DNA of 64,000 nt from Lucinisca nassula (GCA_963580285.1 OY757014.1:14832725-14896724); one strand, 5' to 3'; shown: positions 11,101 to 22,357, counted from the stretch's first letter. Numbers and translations: made by a program. The notes: generated from the letters alone by a model not told the origin.

Positions 11101-13610
11101 ACAAGAGGACCAAGCTCGCTCACCTGAGCTAACAAATTCAAAGTTTAAGGAAGTGCCAACCTTTCCTGAAGGCTTTATGGGAGGACATGGTGATGACAGG
11201 GTAAGCATTTTCTGCAAATCAAGTAGAATGTAACTCTATGATAAACAGGCTGACCTCACCGGTTTTCAAACTCATTCAAGCTTTTATTCCTGACTTGCTA
11301 AGAAGATCCGATCTAAACTGAAGTGGCTATGGTGATGACAAGTTCAAAAACAAGAGTTTTCAAACTCCACCAAGCTTTCTGCCTGACTTTCTTGTGTGTA
11401 AGTTTCATGAAGATCCGTTCAAAACTGAAGGGGCAGCAGTGATGACAAGGTCGAAAATAGGCATTTTCAGCAATCAAAGGCACTCTATAATAAATGTGCC
11501 GACTTGGCCGGTATTCGAACTCATCTGAGGTTTTATCCCCAGCCACCTTACATATAAGTTTCAGAAAGATACGATCAAAACTGAAGGGGCTACAGTGATG
11601 ACAAGGTCAAAAATCGGCATTTTCAGCAATCAAAGGGATGTAACTGTATGATAAATGGGTCGACTTGGCCGGTTTTCGAACTCTTCCAAGGTTTTATCCC
11701 CAGCCACTTTACATATAAGTTTCAGAAAGATCGGATCACAACTGAAGGGGCTACCGTGATAACAAGGTCAAAAATCGGCATTTTCAGCTATTAAAGGGGC
11801 GTAACTCTATGATAAATGGGCCGACTTTTTCGAACTCATCCGAGGTTTTATCCCCAGCCACCATACATATAAGTTTCAGAAAGATCCGATCAAAACTGAA
11901 GGGGCTACCGTGATGACAAGGTCAAAAGTCGGCATTTTTCAGCAATCAAAGGGACGTGACTCTATGATAAATGGGCCGACTTGGCCGGTATTCAAACTTA
12001 TCCGAGTTTTTATCCTCAGCCACCTTGCATATAAGTTTCAAAAAGATCTGATCAAAACCGAAGGGGCTACAGTGATGACAAGGTCAAAAATCGGCATTTT
12101 CAGCAATCAAAGGGACGTAACTCTATGAAAAATGGGCCTACTTGGCCGGTTTTCGAACTCATCCAAGGTTTTATCCCCAGCCACCTTACATATAAGTTTC
12201 AGAAAGATCCGATCAAAACTGGAGGGGCTACCGTGATGACAAGGTCAAAAATCGGCATTTTCAGCAATCAAAGGGACGTAAGTCTATGAAAAATGGGCTA
12301 TCTTGGCCGGTTTTCAAACTCATCCGAGGTTTTATCCCCAGCCACCTTACATATAAGTTTCAGAAAGATACGATCAAAACTGAAGGGGCTACTGTGATGA
12401 CAAGGTAAAAAATCAGCATTTTCAGCAATCAAAGGGATGTAACTCTATGATAAATGGGCCGACTTGGCCGGTTTTCGAACTCATCCGAGTTTTTATCCCC
12501 AGCCACCTTACATATAAGTTTCAGAAAGATAGGATCAAAACTGAAGGGGCTACAGTGATGACAAGGTCAAAAATCGGCATTTTCAGCAATCAAAGGGATG
12601 TAACAGTATGATAAATGGGTCGACTTGGCCGGTTTTCGAACTCTTCCAAGGTTTTATCCCCAGCCACCTTACATATAAGTTTCAGAAAGATCCGATCAAA
12701 ACTGAAGGGGCTACCTTGATTACAAGGTCGAAAGTCGGCGTTTTTCAGCAATCAAAGGGACGTTACTCTATGATAAATGGGCCGACTTGGCCGGTATTCA
12801 AACTTATCCGAGTTTTTATCCTCAGCCACCTTACATATAAGTTTTAAAAAGATCCGATCAAAACTGAAGGGGCTACAGTGATGACAAGGTCAAAAATCGG
12901 CATTTTCAGCAATCAAAGGGACGTAACTCTATGATAAATGGGCCTACTTGGCCGGTTTTGGAACTCATCCAAGGTTTTATCCCCAGCCACCTTACATATA
13001 AGTTTCAGAAAGATCCGATCAAAACTGAAGGGGCTACCGTGATGACAAGGTCAAAAATCGGCCTTTTCAGCAATCAAAGGGACGTAAGTCTATGAAAATT
13101 GGGCTGACTTGGCCGGTTTTCGAACCCATCCGAGGTTTATCCCCAGCCACCTTACATATAAGTTTCAGAAAGATCCGATCAAAACTGAAGGGGCTACCGT
13201 GATGACAAGGTCAAAAATCGGCATTTTCAGCAATCAAAGGAATGTAACTCTATGATAAATGGGCCGACTTGGCCGGTTTTCGAACTCATCCGAGTTTTTA
13301 TCCCCAGCCACCTTACATATAAGTTTCAGGAAGATCTGATCAAAACTGAAGGCGCTACGGTGATGACAAGCATTTTCCCATAGTAAGTCTATGGGACCTT
13401 GTGGTTGCCATAGGAACCAAAGTTTTAGAGCGATTTCGAAAAAAAGTTTATGTCATCAATGCCCCACCAGAGGCATGCTACAGATGAGAAATGATTGAGA
13501 TCAGCCTGCAGGATACAGAGATATAGCTGCTCAAAAGTGTGGACGGACGACGGACGACGGAGGACCCACTATACTATAAGCTCCCCTGGAGCCTTCGGCC
13601 CAGGTGAGCT
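11101..13610 (+). mobile_element. Pearl-like cassette PL1 with 161 bp satellite core
   Basis: Starts ACAAGAGGACCAAGCTCGCT and CACCTGAGCT, and ends CCTTCGGCCCAGGTGAGCT after a GGACGGACGACGGACGACGG tract. The core is a tandem satellite. The terminal AGCTCACCTG / CAGGTGAGCT words are inverted to each other. The insertion point is exact, because the endonuclease codons on both sides join without loss around an A run. No transposase is encoded, so it is non-autonomous. The form matches the Pearl elements described from bivalves, which are thought to be Helitron-related; that assignment is from memory of the family's structure. Confidence 0.75.
11260..13370 (+). repeat. 161 bp tandem satellite, about 14 units
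   Basis: Unit landmarks are AACTGAAGGGGCTACCGTGA, GTCAAAAATCGGCATTTTCA, GCAATCAAAGGGACGTAACT, CCGACTTGGCCGGTTTTCGA and CCCCAGCCACCTTACATATA. The landmark CTGAAGG recurs about 14 times from 11316 to 13348, with spacing 155-163 bp except for one short first interval. The small frames reported over it are products of the repeat. Confidence 0.9.
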
Positions 13611-14815
13611 AAAAAACTCCCGGCTGTACATGTTCTAGGTGACCTCAACTTCAGAGACATTGCTTGGCCCGACAGGCTCAGCAAACAAGGCACAATGCTG
13701 AGTCAGTCGGAAGGACAAATATTAATTGACATTATGAACAATCATGGCCTTGAACAAATTGTTAACTTCCCCACTCGTGATAAGAACACATTGGATCTGA
13801 TCCTTACGACTTTGCCAGGACAATTCGAAGACATTCATTCCCCCGATAAACTAAGTGACCACGATGTTATCTCCGGATATTTAAAAATTCACCCCACCAA
13901 TAAAGAAACCTCGGAGGAAGGTGTTTTTTGTAACGTACTTGAATGCGTGAAAAAGACTTACTCCGTCTAACGTCAGATGTCGTAAAACGTCATACAAACG
14001 GCGGCTGTTCGTGTCACGCTTTTTCGCCTAGTGATTTGTCCCTCATTATATCCACGGGTGGTAATCAGGGGAACTAGCTCGAAAATGAGTCAATGGAAAT
14101 TTGTTCCCTCGACAAATCCGGGAACTCTCGAGCTAGCTCCATGACCAAGAAACTCGTAAACAAAGGTAGGTCTCGAAGAGTTTTATCACCATTTTTTTCT
14201 TTGTAAGCTATGTATAAAAAATCCGTCAATGCAGTTCCACATAGAAATGATTTAACTTTGTACTCCGCTAGAATTTGCCATGGAAATTTGCAGCGGTGGA
14301 GTATGAATGAAACCCAAACTTTTTATCACGGACCGGACAAATTGTCAATTTATGTCATTACGGAGATTTTGACCGAAGATTTTTCATTTTCCGTCAAAAG
14401 TACGCCCTTCACACCCACAGAAAAAACATCCCTGGTGAAATGGAACATGGACAGTTTGAAATAAGCAAAAAAATTTTTGCCGTGATTACGTAACTTGCGA
14501 CTTATTACGAAATTACTGTCCGAGCTAGTCTTCTCGACAAGGAGCTAGTTCACTCGACATAAAAAAGAAAATGAAACATTCATCAGATTCGATGTCTTTC
14601 TATGGCCCCACCCAGGTTATCCAACTGGTTTCTTTACCACTGGCTAGTTGGGTAACAAGATGCTATGCCCCAAAGGCGTCCCCCAGTCGTTTCTCCCTGT
14701 TCGTTTCGCCCCCATTTTACACCCCTGTTTTGCCAACAGAGCCTGGTCTTTTCGCCCCCCTTAGTCATTTCGCCCACCTAGTTGCTTCGCCCCCTCCCAT
14801 TTGGAGCGGATCAAT

Positions 14816-15015
14816 GGATGTTGGATGGATGGATGGATGGATGGAATGATTGATGGATGGATGGATGGAAGGGTGCACAATAGAAAGGGATGAGTGGGTA
14901 TTTGGAAGGATTGGTCAATTGGAGGACGGATGGACGAACGAACATATAGACGGACAGACAGACGGACGGATGGATGGATGGGTCGGTGGGTAGATGGATG
15001 GAAGGATGGATGGAA
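14816..15015 (+). repeat. degenerate (GGAT)n microsatellite
   Basis: Tracts of GGATGGATGGATGGATGG mixed with GGACGGACAGACAGACGG. The long minus-strand frames rich in HPSIHPS are artefacts of this repeat. Confidence 0.9.
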
Positions 15016-15399
15016 AAAGAGAGAAAATATATATGCACACAAATGTCAGTGTCGTGTAAAGGTTTGATTAAATAAATGAAGTATTTGATTCCTACCGGTA
15101 ATCTTTTTGATGATTTTTGTTTCACTCAGAAATCACATATTGTTCCCGCAGGTGATCTGATTATTTTTAATAAACCTAAAGTCATCGTTTATACAAATTA
15201 TGTTGTGCTGCAGTCCTAGGTACTACAAGTTTCTTGAAATCAGCCCACTGGTTCTAGAGAAGATTTTTAATGGTTTCACCATATATGGGCATGGTAACCA
15301 TCTTGGTCATGTGACCACGATGCCTCGAACAAACTATCGTTTCCCCTATACCCATAAATGCTCAACACAGTTTTCGACTAAATTGTTGAAAGATAAGAT

Positions 15400-15552
15400 G
15401 GTGCTTATTAGTTGCTTAATATATCACAGACTGGAAGTCAGTCGTTATAGTGAATAGATCATGAGCGCGTAGCGCGAGTGATCACGGGCGCGTACCGCGA
15501 GTGATCTCTGCACTTGTGCCCGACAGACAGTGATCTATTAAGCAACTAATCA
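15400..15552. repeat. hairpin enclosing GC-rich double repeat
   Basis: TTAGTTGCTTAATATATCAC at the left pairs with GTGATCTATTAAGCAACTAA at the right. Between them GAGCGCGTAGCGCGAGTGATC is followed by GGGCGCGTACCGCGAGTGATC. It may be an independent foldback insertion inside the larger element. Confidence 0.55.
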
Positions 15553-15659
15553 CCTAACAACATGAATCTATGTCGATTAGGTATCCTGTCGGTGTGGTTC
15601 GAGCCTCTCTTGAGTCATATATGGATGTCCTAGTTCTGCAATGGAAAGTCGCGTTCATA

Positions 15660-16010
15660 AACAGTCTAACAAATTTCGAAGTTTACGTCTGCATTTCTCT
15701 TGGAGCCCATAACTTCCATTTATGTTATACTACAAAATTGAAAATCGGTATGACGCTTACTCAGACCGTGACCTTTCTGTTCATGATACGATTGTCCCAG
15801 GGCCATGCTCCTGAGCGTGTCCGAGTGTCAGATGCCATTGCCCAAGAGTCCTAACCAGAGTCTAACAAACGTTAAAGTTAACGTTCGCGTTTCTCTTGGA
15901 GCCCATAATTCCCGTTTCTGTTATGCTACAAAGTTGAAATTTCGCATGACACTTACTCAGCCAAAGAACTTTCCGTTCATGATACAATTGCCCCTGGATG
16001 GGCCTTGGGG
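15660..16010. repeat. two-unit tandem repeat, ~205 bp
   Basis: The segments from about 15665 and 15868 share AGTCTAACAAA, GTTTCTCTTGGAGCCCATAA, TGTTATRCTACAAARTTGAAA and GACRCTTACTCAG. No coding signal. Confidence 0.55.
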
Positions 16011-17099
16011 TAAAATTACATAAAACGTAAAATTGACATATAGGCATTTGTATGGAAAACTCAAAATGTCTAATATTTTGAAAATAATTCAGCTCCCAAC
16101 CCCTAAACCATATATATCATTGTTCCTTATGATAAGACTCTGTTTTATTTCACCAGGAATGTTGTTTCTATGGGTGTGAAGGGCGTACTTTTGACGGAAA
16201 ATGAAAAGTCGTCGGCCAAAATCTCCGTAATGACATTAATTAACAATTTTTCAGGTCCGTAATAAAAAGTTTACTTTCATTCATACTCCAGCGCTGCAAA
16301 TTTCCATGGCAAATTCTAGCGGAGTACAAAGTTAAATCATTTCTATGTGGAACTGCATTGCCGGATTTATTTTATAAATAGCTTACAAAGAAAAAAAATG
16401 GTGATAAAACTCTTTGAGACCTACCTTTGTTAGCCAGAGGTAAAGAAACCAGTTGGATAACCTGGGTGGGACCATAGAAAGACATCAAATCTGATGAACG
16501 TTTCATTTTCTTTTTTTATGTCGAGTGAACTAGCTCCTTGTCGAGAAGACTAGCTCGGACAGTAATTTCGTCATAACTCGCAAGTTACGTAATCACTGCC
16601 ATATTTTTTGCTTATTTCACACTTTCCATGTTTAATTTCACCAGGGATGTTGTTTCTGTGGGTGCCAAGGGCGTACTTTTGACGGAAAATGAAAAATCTT
16701 CGGTCAAAATCTCCGTAATGACATAAATTGACAATTTGTCCGGTCCGTGATAAAAAGTTTGGGTTTCATTCATACTCCACCGCTGCAAATTTCCATGGCA
16801 AATTCTAGCGGAGTACAAAGTTAAATCATTTCTATGTGGAACTGCATTGCCGGATTTTTTATAAATAGCTTACAAAGAAAAAAATGGTGATAAAACTCTT
16901 CGAGACCTACCTTTGTTTACGAGTTTCTTGGTGATGGAGCTAGCTCGAGAGTTCCCGGATGTGTCGAGGGAACAAATTTCCATTGACTCATTTTCGAGCT
17001 AGTTCCCCTGATTACCACCCGTGTATATCACTAGAGATTTAACAATTGGCTATATAAGCGACAAGTGTTAGGATCATCATACATCAATAAATATATTGA

Positions 17100-17490
17100 T
17101 TCACGCGGAAAGAAACAATGGTTCTATTCTTCAATAAAACTGGACGATGGCGTCGTTATGGCGCCAAGGACGCTGTTCTGCTCTTAATAGGAAAACTGCG
17201 TGCAATTGTTTCCTTCTTTTCCTTTAACCCTAAAACAAGATTATTTCTTCATATGGGCCCCGTCAAGCGATTTTGGTACTTATCGCCTATGCGAGCAGCG
17301 AAGGTTCAGGCGAGCATGCGCATCCGCGCAGTCTCGCCAGAACCTTCGCTGCTCGCTCATACAAGCAGTGAATCAAGAGGAACCTTCAGACAGAAAGCCA
17401 TATCCCTGACCCCTCTGAATGGCTGGGCATGCGCAGTTAAATTTGTCATGACGGAATGCTCGAAGGGCGGGGCTCAATTATGATGGATGG
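17100..17490. other. unassigned region with 17 bp perfect inverted repeat
   Basis: A 121-residue frame (17118-17483, plus strand) is present but shows no recognisable domain. Its middle is explained by an inverted repeat, GCGAGCAGCGAAGGTTC (17289 onward) with GAACCTTCGCTGCTCGC about 35 bp later, around a CATGCGCATCCGCGCA loop. I do not support it as a gene. Confidence 0.4.
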
Positions 17491-17499
17491 GAAGTAATG

Positions 17500-17690
17500 T
17501 AAATACAAGTAATAAACGTTCATCAAAATCATGAACAACATCGGGTCACGAGCAAAGTCGGGGTTCACTTAAATTTTATTCGTGACCCCATGTTGTTCAT
17601 ACTTAGATGAACGTAACATCGGTTCACGGGGGTTCACTTAAACTTTGCTTGTGACGCGATGTTGTCCATGCTTCGATGAATGTTAAATAA
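17500..17690. repeat. foldback repeat of the 'TGTTCATGAAAGTATGAAC' type
   Basis: ATGAACAACATCGGGTCACG with mirrored GTGACCCCATGTTGTTCATA, repeated once more in diverged form to 17690. Related in layout and words to the elements at 33221-33567 and 45970-46320. It lies in the presumed 3' flank of the receptor gene. A minus-strand AATAAA (about 17572-17577) could serve as a poly(A) signal, but this is weak. Confidence 0.5.
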
Positions 17691-17993
17691 ATTACAATCA
17701 TTTCTTATAGTTTATCAACGACCTTTGAGAGTTCAACGTTCAAGCGTGCAAAGACTATTCTAAGTTTAAGGGAAGCAGGTTTCGGATTTCTGTCTTCACA
17801 GGATTTTAAAATTACAAATAAGTTTTTTGATAATGCCATTATGTAGAGGTCAATATGATGCAGTACGAATCTCAGTAAAACCATATCGCCCAATGTAAAA
17901 TCCCAACTGAAGGCGACTCACCTAAAACACGGACTAGTCCAAAATTTAAAGTGCAGTCACGTCTCACTTCGTTTTGAAAGATTATAAATAATG

Positions 17994-18743
17994 TCAACGC
18001 CGTGTTGCTAGCTCTTCATTATGTAAACAAGGACAGCCGCCATCTGTCTTAAGATTTTCTAGAGACAAATGAAGACTAGTTCTCTTCTTTAAGTTATTAT
18101 GAGGTATTGTAAGTTCATGTAAATTACCAAACTTGAGATTTTCACAACTTTTAGTGTCCTCTACACTGTCTGGTTCCGGGCCAGCTGCAGGTTTCAATGA
18201 TTCAGAACTTCCATTTCCAGCTGTGATGGCTTCAGCACTTTTATTTTCAGTTGTAGATAATAAAACTAATTGTTTTGGATGATTACTTAAACAGAACAGA
18301 CAGGCAGAATGCTTCAGGCATAAAGTCTCTGGCGCGCCATTTCTTTGCGGTCTTAATGGAAGTGTTTCTTCCGAGTCGTCTGTTGAGGATGAGTTTGTTA
18401 ACTTCCGGGTTGTTAACCCATTTGATGAGATCTCTATATCGTCCGCTGCCCTTCTTTTAACTATTTGTCCATTTTCACAGACTTCTACTGCTTTGTTGCA
18501 GGGTGGGGAGCTTTGTAGGAGATTGTTTGACCTACGAATAAGGATTCTTCTGAGACATATACAGCCACAAATAACTGATATAGATTCTTTAAGGAACTTT
18601 ACTGTGCGCATGAATAATTCCTTCCGAAAGAGAATATAAATCCATGGGTCAAGGATTTGGTTAAGAGAGGCAAGCCGCAAGGCGTAGAGATCAGCTCTGA
18701 CGTCTATCTGCTTGAAGTTGATCTGGTTTATAATTATTCGAAT
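17994..18743 (-). CDS. PTGER4: prostaglandin E2 receptor EP4-like, exon 2 (TM7 and cytoplasmic tail)
   Basis: The exon begins after a good acceptor (tattttcag, then ATTCGAATA) at 18743 and ends at TGA 17996-17994, giving 249 residues in phase 0. It supplies the end of TM6, the third extracellular loop, and TM7 with LRLASLNQILDPWIYILFRK. The arginine in LRLAS (about residue 306 of the joined protein) is the prostanoid-receptor residue that contacts the ligand carboxylate. DPWIY is the DPxxY motif. A Cys-rich stretch (CGCICLRR) just after TM7 could be palmitoylated. The remaining ~190 residues are a Ser/Thr-rich tail, long as in EP4. Frames upstream of 18743 are intronic. The match to EP4 rather than EP2 rests on NQILDPWIYIL and the long tail. 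Confidence 0.85.
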   Translation of the reverse strand: MRIIINQINFKQIDVRADLYALRLASLNQILDPWIYILFRKELFMRTVKFLKESISVICGCICLRRILIRRSNNLLQSSPPCNKAVEVCENGQIVKRRAADDIEISSNGLTTRKLTNSSSTDDSEETLPLRPQRNGAPETLCLKHSACLFCLSNHPKQLVLLSTTENKSAEAITAGNGSSESLKPAAGPEPDSVEDTKSCENLKFGNLHELTIPHNNLKKRTSLHLSLENLKTDGGCPCLHNEELATRR

Positions 18744-18831
18744 CTGAAAATACAGAGAATACATGTGCATATGATATATGATCATTGTTGGAGAAACACT
18801 CGTTTAAGACTATCCTATAATTGCCCATCAC

Positions 18832-19100
18832 GTCAAAAAAGTCCGTGAAATGAACACCCCTGTAAACCCCACTTAATATAGAGCAAACAGGGGATGATAG
18901 CGGTATACATTATTTTCTCTCTTTTTCTTTTTTCTCTGAAAAAAAAACACCAACAAAACAATAGTTGTGGTTCTCGTTAGTACTGCCCGAGTCTATTATG
19001 TTGAAATAAGAAACTTCAGACTATCTGAAGTATATGGTGAGAGAACCTGTTAGAATCGCCTCTAACGAGTACCCACACCATGTATTTTTATGAAGAAATA
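18832..19100. mobile_element. FB1 foldback element, decayed
   Basis: Left arm GTCCGTGAAATGAACACCCC and TGTAAACCCCACTTAATATA, broken centre GTTCTCGTTAGTACTGCC, and right arm CTCTAACGAGTACCCACACC. Inside the receptor intron. Confidence 0.6.
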
Positions 19101-19179
19101 TGAAAAATATCACTTACATGTACATATCCAAGTTACACCTCCTTGATATTAAAAAGAAAATATCTGAAAATTGCTTTGT

Positions 19180-19312
19180 GGATTTTATCGCTTAGTAAAC
19201 TCCGGCGAATCACTCCCAAACTACATGAAGCCCGAATCGCTTTATGCTAAGTATAATATCATAATGGTTTTTGATTCGTCGGAGTTTACACCTCGATAAA
19301 ATCTACAAAAAT
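19180..19312. repeat. inverted repeat, ~35 bp arms
   Basis: GTGGATTTTATCGCTTAGTA and AAACTCCGGCGAATCA are mirrored by TGATTCGTCGGAGTTT and CGATAAAATCTAC. Single copy in the window. Confidence 0.6.
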
Positions 19313-20193
19313 TATAATCCATTCCTAAAAATTCCAAGTTCGTCATCGAAATGTTAAAAATGACACCAAAACAATTCTTTCGAAAGAGTAAGAGTGAACT
19401 CACCAACGGCCATGGCGGAATGATTATTCAGAAGCTGTCATCTTTGACAGAAACCCATGCGAAAAAAAAATGCCATGTCTTTAAATGCAGTTTATTTCTC
19501 TCTTAACATTTACGTTTTCAATAGTTTCTCATCTTTTAATCGGGCGCTGTTGACGTCACTTCATATACAATGACGTCGTAACGGGTGGGTTCTAAACGCC
19601 TTTGACGTCACGTTTATTACAACATGTGTCTGTGTGAACTAGTGATGATATAAAACTTTTATTTCAGCCAATCAAATCGCTCGAAATGTACATACTGAGC
19701 AAGAATCGGAATTATATGATATGAACTACGCCAGTGTCATAGGGGTGCTGACGGGTATAGGATGTCGTGCCAGTAATAGTATATTCAACAAAACAATTCA
19801 GTAGGTCACGTATATAACGCATAGCTTAAAATACGACCGAATTGAAGAATTGAAAATATAGTACTTTTATTACTTCAAGTTAGTTGTCGTAATGTGGTAA
19901 CAGGGCGGAAATTCCATATTGCGCGCATGAAGAAAACAGCAGGGTCTGTTTAAACTTAATTTCCTTGCTTCTTGTAAAATCAACAGAACGTGACATTTAA
20001 TATTAAGTCGAATGGCTACACCTTGTAAATTTCCCGCAATTTTCAAAAGGGAGACAACGTTCAGCACTTCCGATACGTTATTCTATAACTTGAGCCACCC
20101 TGAAAAAAGGAATCTTCTCTTCATCCATTATATACCAGTGGACTCGTCCATTGCTTGTCATTTTAGGAAAACTGGGTCTCCTTTTTATTTATT

Positions 20194-20198
<5 letters not shown>

Positions 20199-20262
<64 letters not shown>
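20199..20262 (+). repeat. (GT)n microsatellite
   Basis: About 32 uninterrupted TG dinucleotides. The poly-Cys/Val frame across it is an artefact. Confidence 0.95.
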
Positions 20263-21594
20263 GGGGAAATCCTGTTAGCAAACAGTTAAGACCCTGATCC
20301 GGGTCTACACTGTTTGCCTATGTCCCTTTTACGAGTAAGGGGCAATATCTTTTCTCCCAGAGTTGACCTTTTATTTTACATGGAAGATATAGTGTTTCAT
20401 AAGAGTCATCTCCCCCCAACTGAGTCCCCTTAATAATGCATATTGTCATTGTCTTTTTCATTAGTTATATAGTATTGATTCAATATTGAACAGCTTGCGA
20501 TCTTAATCATTTTTAGGCCTTGTTTTATGTGTAGTGTTCCCCGAAATTCCCATTAATGCTACAATTTGATTATGTCGGGTCCAAAGAAATGCCTATGAGT
20601 AATATAAGAACGAAAATACATCTATACAGATTGATCATTCATCACTGCTCACAAATGTTTGACCGGATATATAAATATTTTTTAGCTAAACGCGAATGCC
20701 TTGTTCTAGTAAAGGAGAAAGACAGTGTCAGATTTGTTCATGAGCTGACCTACCAGCTAAAAACTGGCCAGAGATGAGCGGTCAAGCACATGACGAAAAA
20801 TGAATGTGCCATGGGTTGGTACGAATGTTGGCGCTGTCAAGCCATCGTAAAATACTGAGAATAAAACACATGGGCAATATTTACCAGCTTTCCCGCGAGC
20901 TTATGGGGGAAATTCTCTCACACTACAACCGAAAGAATATCTGTGTCCAGTTCTTCAAAACTAAGTCGTCGTCTTCAAATCTAACGTCGTCGTCCGTTAA
21001 AACTTAGATCATTTATATGGCAAATATACTCATAGTTTACTGAAAACATTTGAGCAGCAAAATACCAGAGTATAAGATATTGTATTTACTAGAACAGTTA
21101 ACAAATTGACCACTAACGAGCTCGTTAAGCTTAAAATGACCAAGAATCCTAATCAATCCCTTTTATACCAATACCCACATCCACACACACAGGCAACAAG
21201 TGAAGACCCTACCTATTGCGGCTTCTGATATGTGGCGCCTGATCAGGGCCAAGTTCTGCCATTTTCTACATCATATTCCTCCAAATAACTAAGTCCGATA
21301 CCAATGAAACTGATGATGGGCTCTGTTGAAGTGTTCATTCGGGATAAAATGGGAACCCTTATCCTGTCTGAATAGAAGCCATCTAATCTAGATCTACACT
21401 ATTTGTGAAAGGGGTTGTCATGAAAAACAGGGCAATGGTAATTAATGTGCCATAGGTAACGCTTTTGAAACAGATCTTCGGCAAAGGCAAAATTTCTTTA
21501 CGAAAACATATAGAAAAACATTTACCACTAAAAAAATGAAAATTTTCAGAATGATATTTTTCATATTTCTGCTCTAACATATCTTCAATGACTT

Positions 21595-21832
21595 GGCCAA
21601 AAATGCCATTTGGCCAAAAATGCCATTTTTTTTTTCAATATTTCATATTACAAGTCTATGGGAACTATGAGTTCCAACAACAACAACCAAACTAAAGAGC
21701 TGATTTTCAAAAAACACAAACTTTCAATCCCCCCAGCCAAAGGATGTTACAGATGAAATTTGGGCCCTATCAACCCCGTGGCTTCAGAGGAGATGTCGTT
21801 TGAAAGTGTGAGTGTCAAACGGGTGAGCTAAA
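21595..21832 (+). mobile_element. Pearl-like cassette, 3' end fragment (PL3)
   Basis: Parallels the non-repeat 3' end of PL1 (13375-13612): a 'caagtctatggga' segment, then CCAGCCAAAGGATGTTACAGATGA (PL1 has CCACCAGAGGCATGCTACAGATGA), ending GGGTGAGCTAAAA. The satellite core and the GGACGG tract are absent. Confidence 0.55.
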
Positions 21833-21954
21833 ATGTACATCGCTGTAAACACCGGTTTTACAATATAAAAGGTCAAAATCATATAGGCGTGTTTTTTTGA
21901 TGAAATTGCAATCTCTCTTTACAGCCAAAAAAATGATCTTATGATGTTTTGTGA

Positions 21955-22322
21955 GGTTTATCATATGACGTCGCGTCTGATAGTGTAATAACGCCATGTA
22001 ATATTTTCGATAATCCACTAGTGGATTAAATATGCAAATTAGCTAGACACGTCCCGTAACGTTACATGTACGACGTCCTTAACGACGTCGCGTTTACTAA
22101 TGGCGGAATATTGATATTTTTTGTTCACAATCGTGAAAAAATGCGTTTTAAATGTCATATGATAAATAGAATCTTGCATTCGTGCTCATGTATTATTGAA
22201 TTTATTAAACTCGTTGAGGAAAAGGAATAAAATGCTCGGCAAGCCTCGCATTTTATCCCTTTTCCTCAACTCGTTTAATAAATTCAATAATACATGAGCA
22301 CTCATGTAAGATCCTCTATTTC
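21955..22322. mobile_element. element E6 with large terminal palindrome, copy 1
   Basis: About 365 bp. One end carries CATATGACGTCGCGTCTGA. The other is a ~150 bp near-perfect palindrome (22165-22322) with GTGCTCATGTATTATTGAAT, CTCGTTGAGGAAAAGGAATA and AAATGC, then the mirror image. A second copy in inverse orientation is at 46720-47088. Its end lies only about 35 bp from the receptor's exon 1 splice donor. Confidence 0.75.
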
Positions 22323-22357
22323 ATATACAGGTCTAACTGAAACGTGAGGTATCTTAC

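Larger units (their letters stand above)
10240..13970 (+). pseudogene. non-LTR retrotransposon ORF: PHD-type zinc finger plus AP endonuclease, truncated and interrupted
   Basis: The reading frame is open from about 10240. It starts with a Cys/His-rich PHD-like finger (WIECEDCKKRFHSSC, then YCKDCKADCGLC, QCDQCEMWIHTEC and WICPKYEVC). An apurinic-endonuclease domain follows: LCSININGIRGKILELLAF, then PHIVAI, an in-frame TAG at 10795-10797 immediately before the catalytic ETK motif, then HGGGVMLLIHRD and FVASWYRPPNG. At 11100 the frame is split by a Pearl-like cassette and resumes at 13611 with VHVLGDLNFRDIAW, TLDLILTTLPG and the terminal SDHDVISG. The frame ends at 13970, just before another transposon. 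No reverse transcriptase follows. The PHD-plus-endonuclease order suggests the CR1/Jockey superfamily. It is dead: stop codon, 2.5 kb insertion and 3' truncation. Confidence 0.85.
14053..17023. mobile_element. foldback DNA transposon with ~600 bp inverted arms
   Basis: Left arm 14053 to about 14650, right arm about 16430 to 17023, inverted and very similar. The ends read CACGGGTGGTAATCAGGGG and its complement. The same 6 bp, TATATC, flank both ends (14047-14052 and 17024-17029). A third, partial arm copy lies at about 16140-16430, directly inside the right arm. The interior has no transposase. It holds a GGAT microsatellite, a hairpin and a two-unit repeat. Superfamily is undetermined; a 6 bp duplication does not fit hAT (8) or typical MULE (9). 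Confidence 0.8.
18744..22357 (-). other. intron of the EP4-like receptor, 3614 bp
   Basis: Donor GTAAGA directly after ATG (22358) and acceptor TTTTCAG before 18743, both phase 0. The split falls inside TM6. Contents, by position: decayed FB1 (18832-19100), hairpin (19180-19312), (GT)n (20199-20262), FB3 core (20278-20322), a Pearl-like 3' end (21595-21832) and element E6 with its large palindrome (21955-22322). In 19320-20195 and 20325-21590 I see no further gene or repeat family. Confidence 0.8.

Noticed and set aside
17118..17483. 121-residue plus-strand frame
   Set aside because: No recognisable domain, and its middle is a 17 bp inverted repeat. Low evidence of coding.
18744..18785. Upstream extension of the receptor exon 2 frame to an ATG at 18785
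   Set aside because: The sequence ahead of 18743 is intronic. The TTTTCAG acceptor at 18744-18750 and the phase match to the exon 1 donor explain the true junction.
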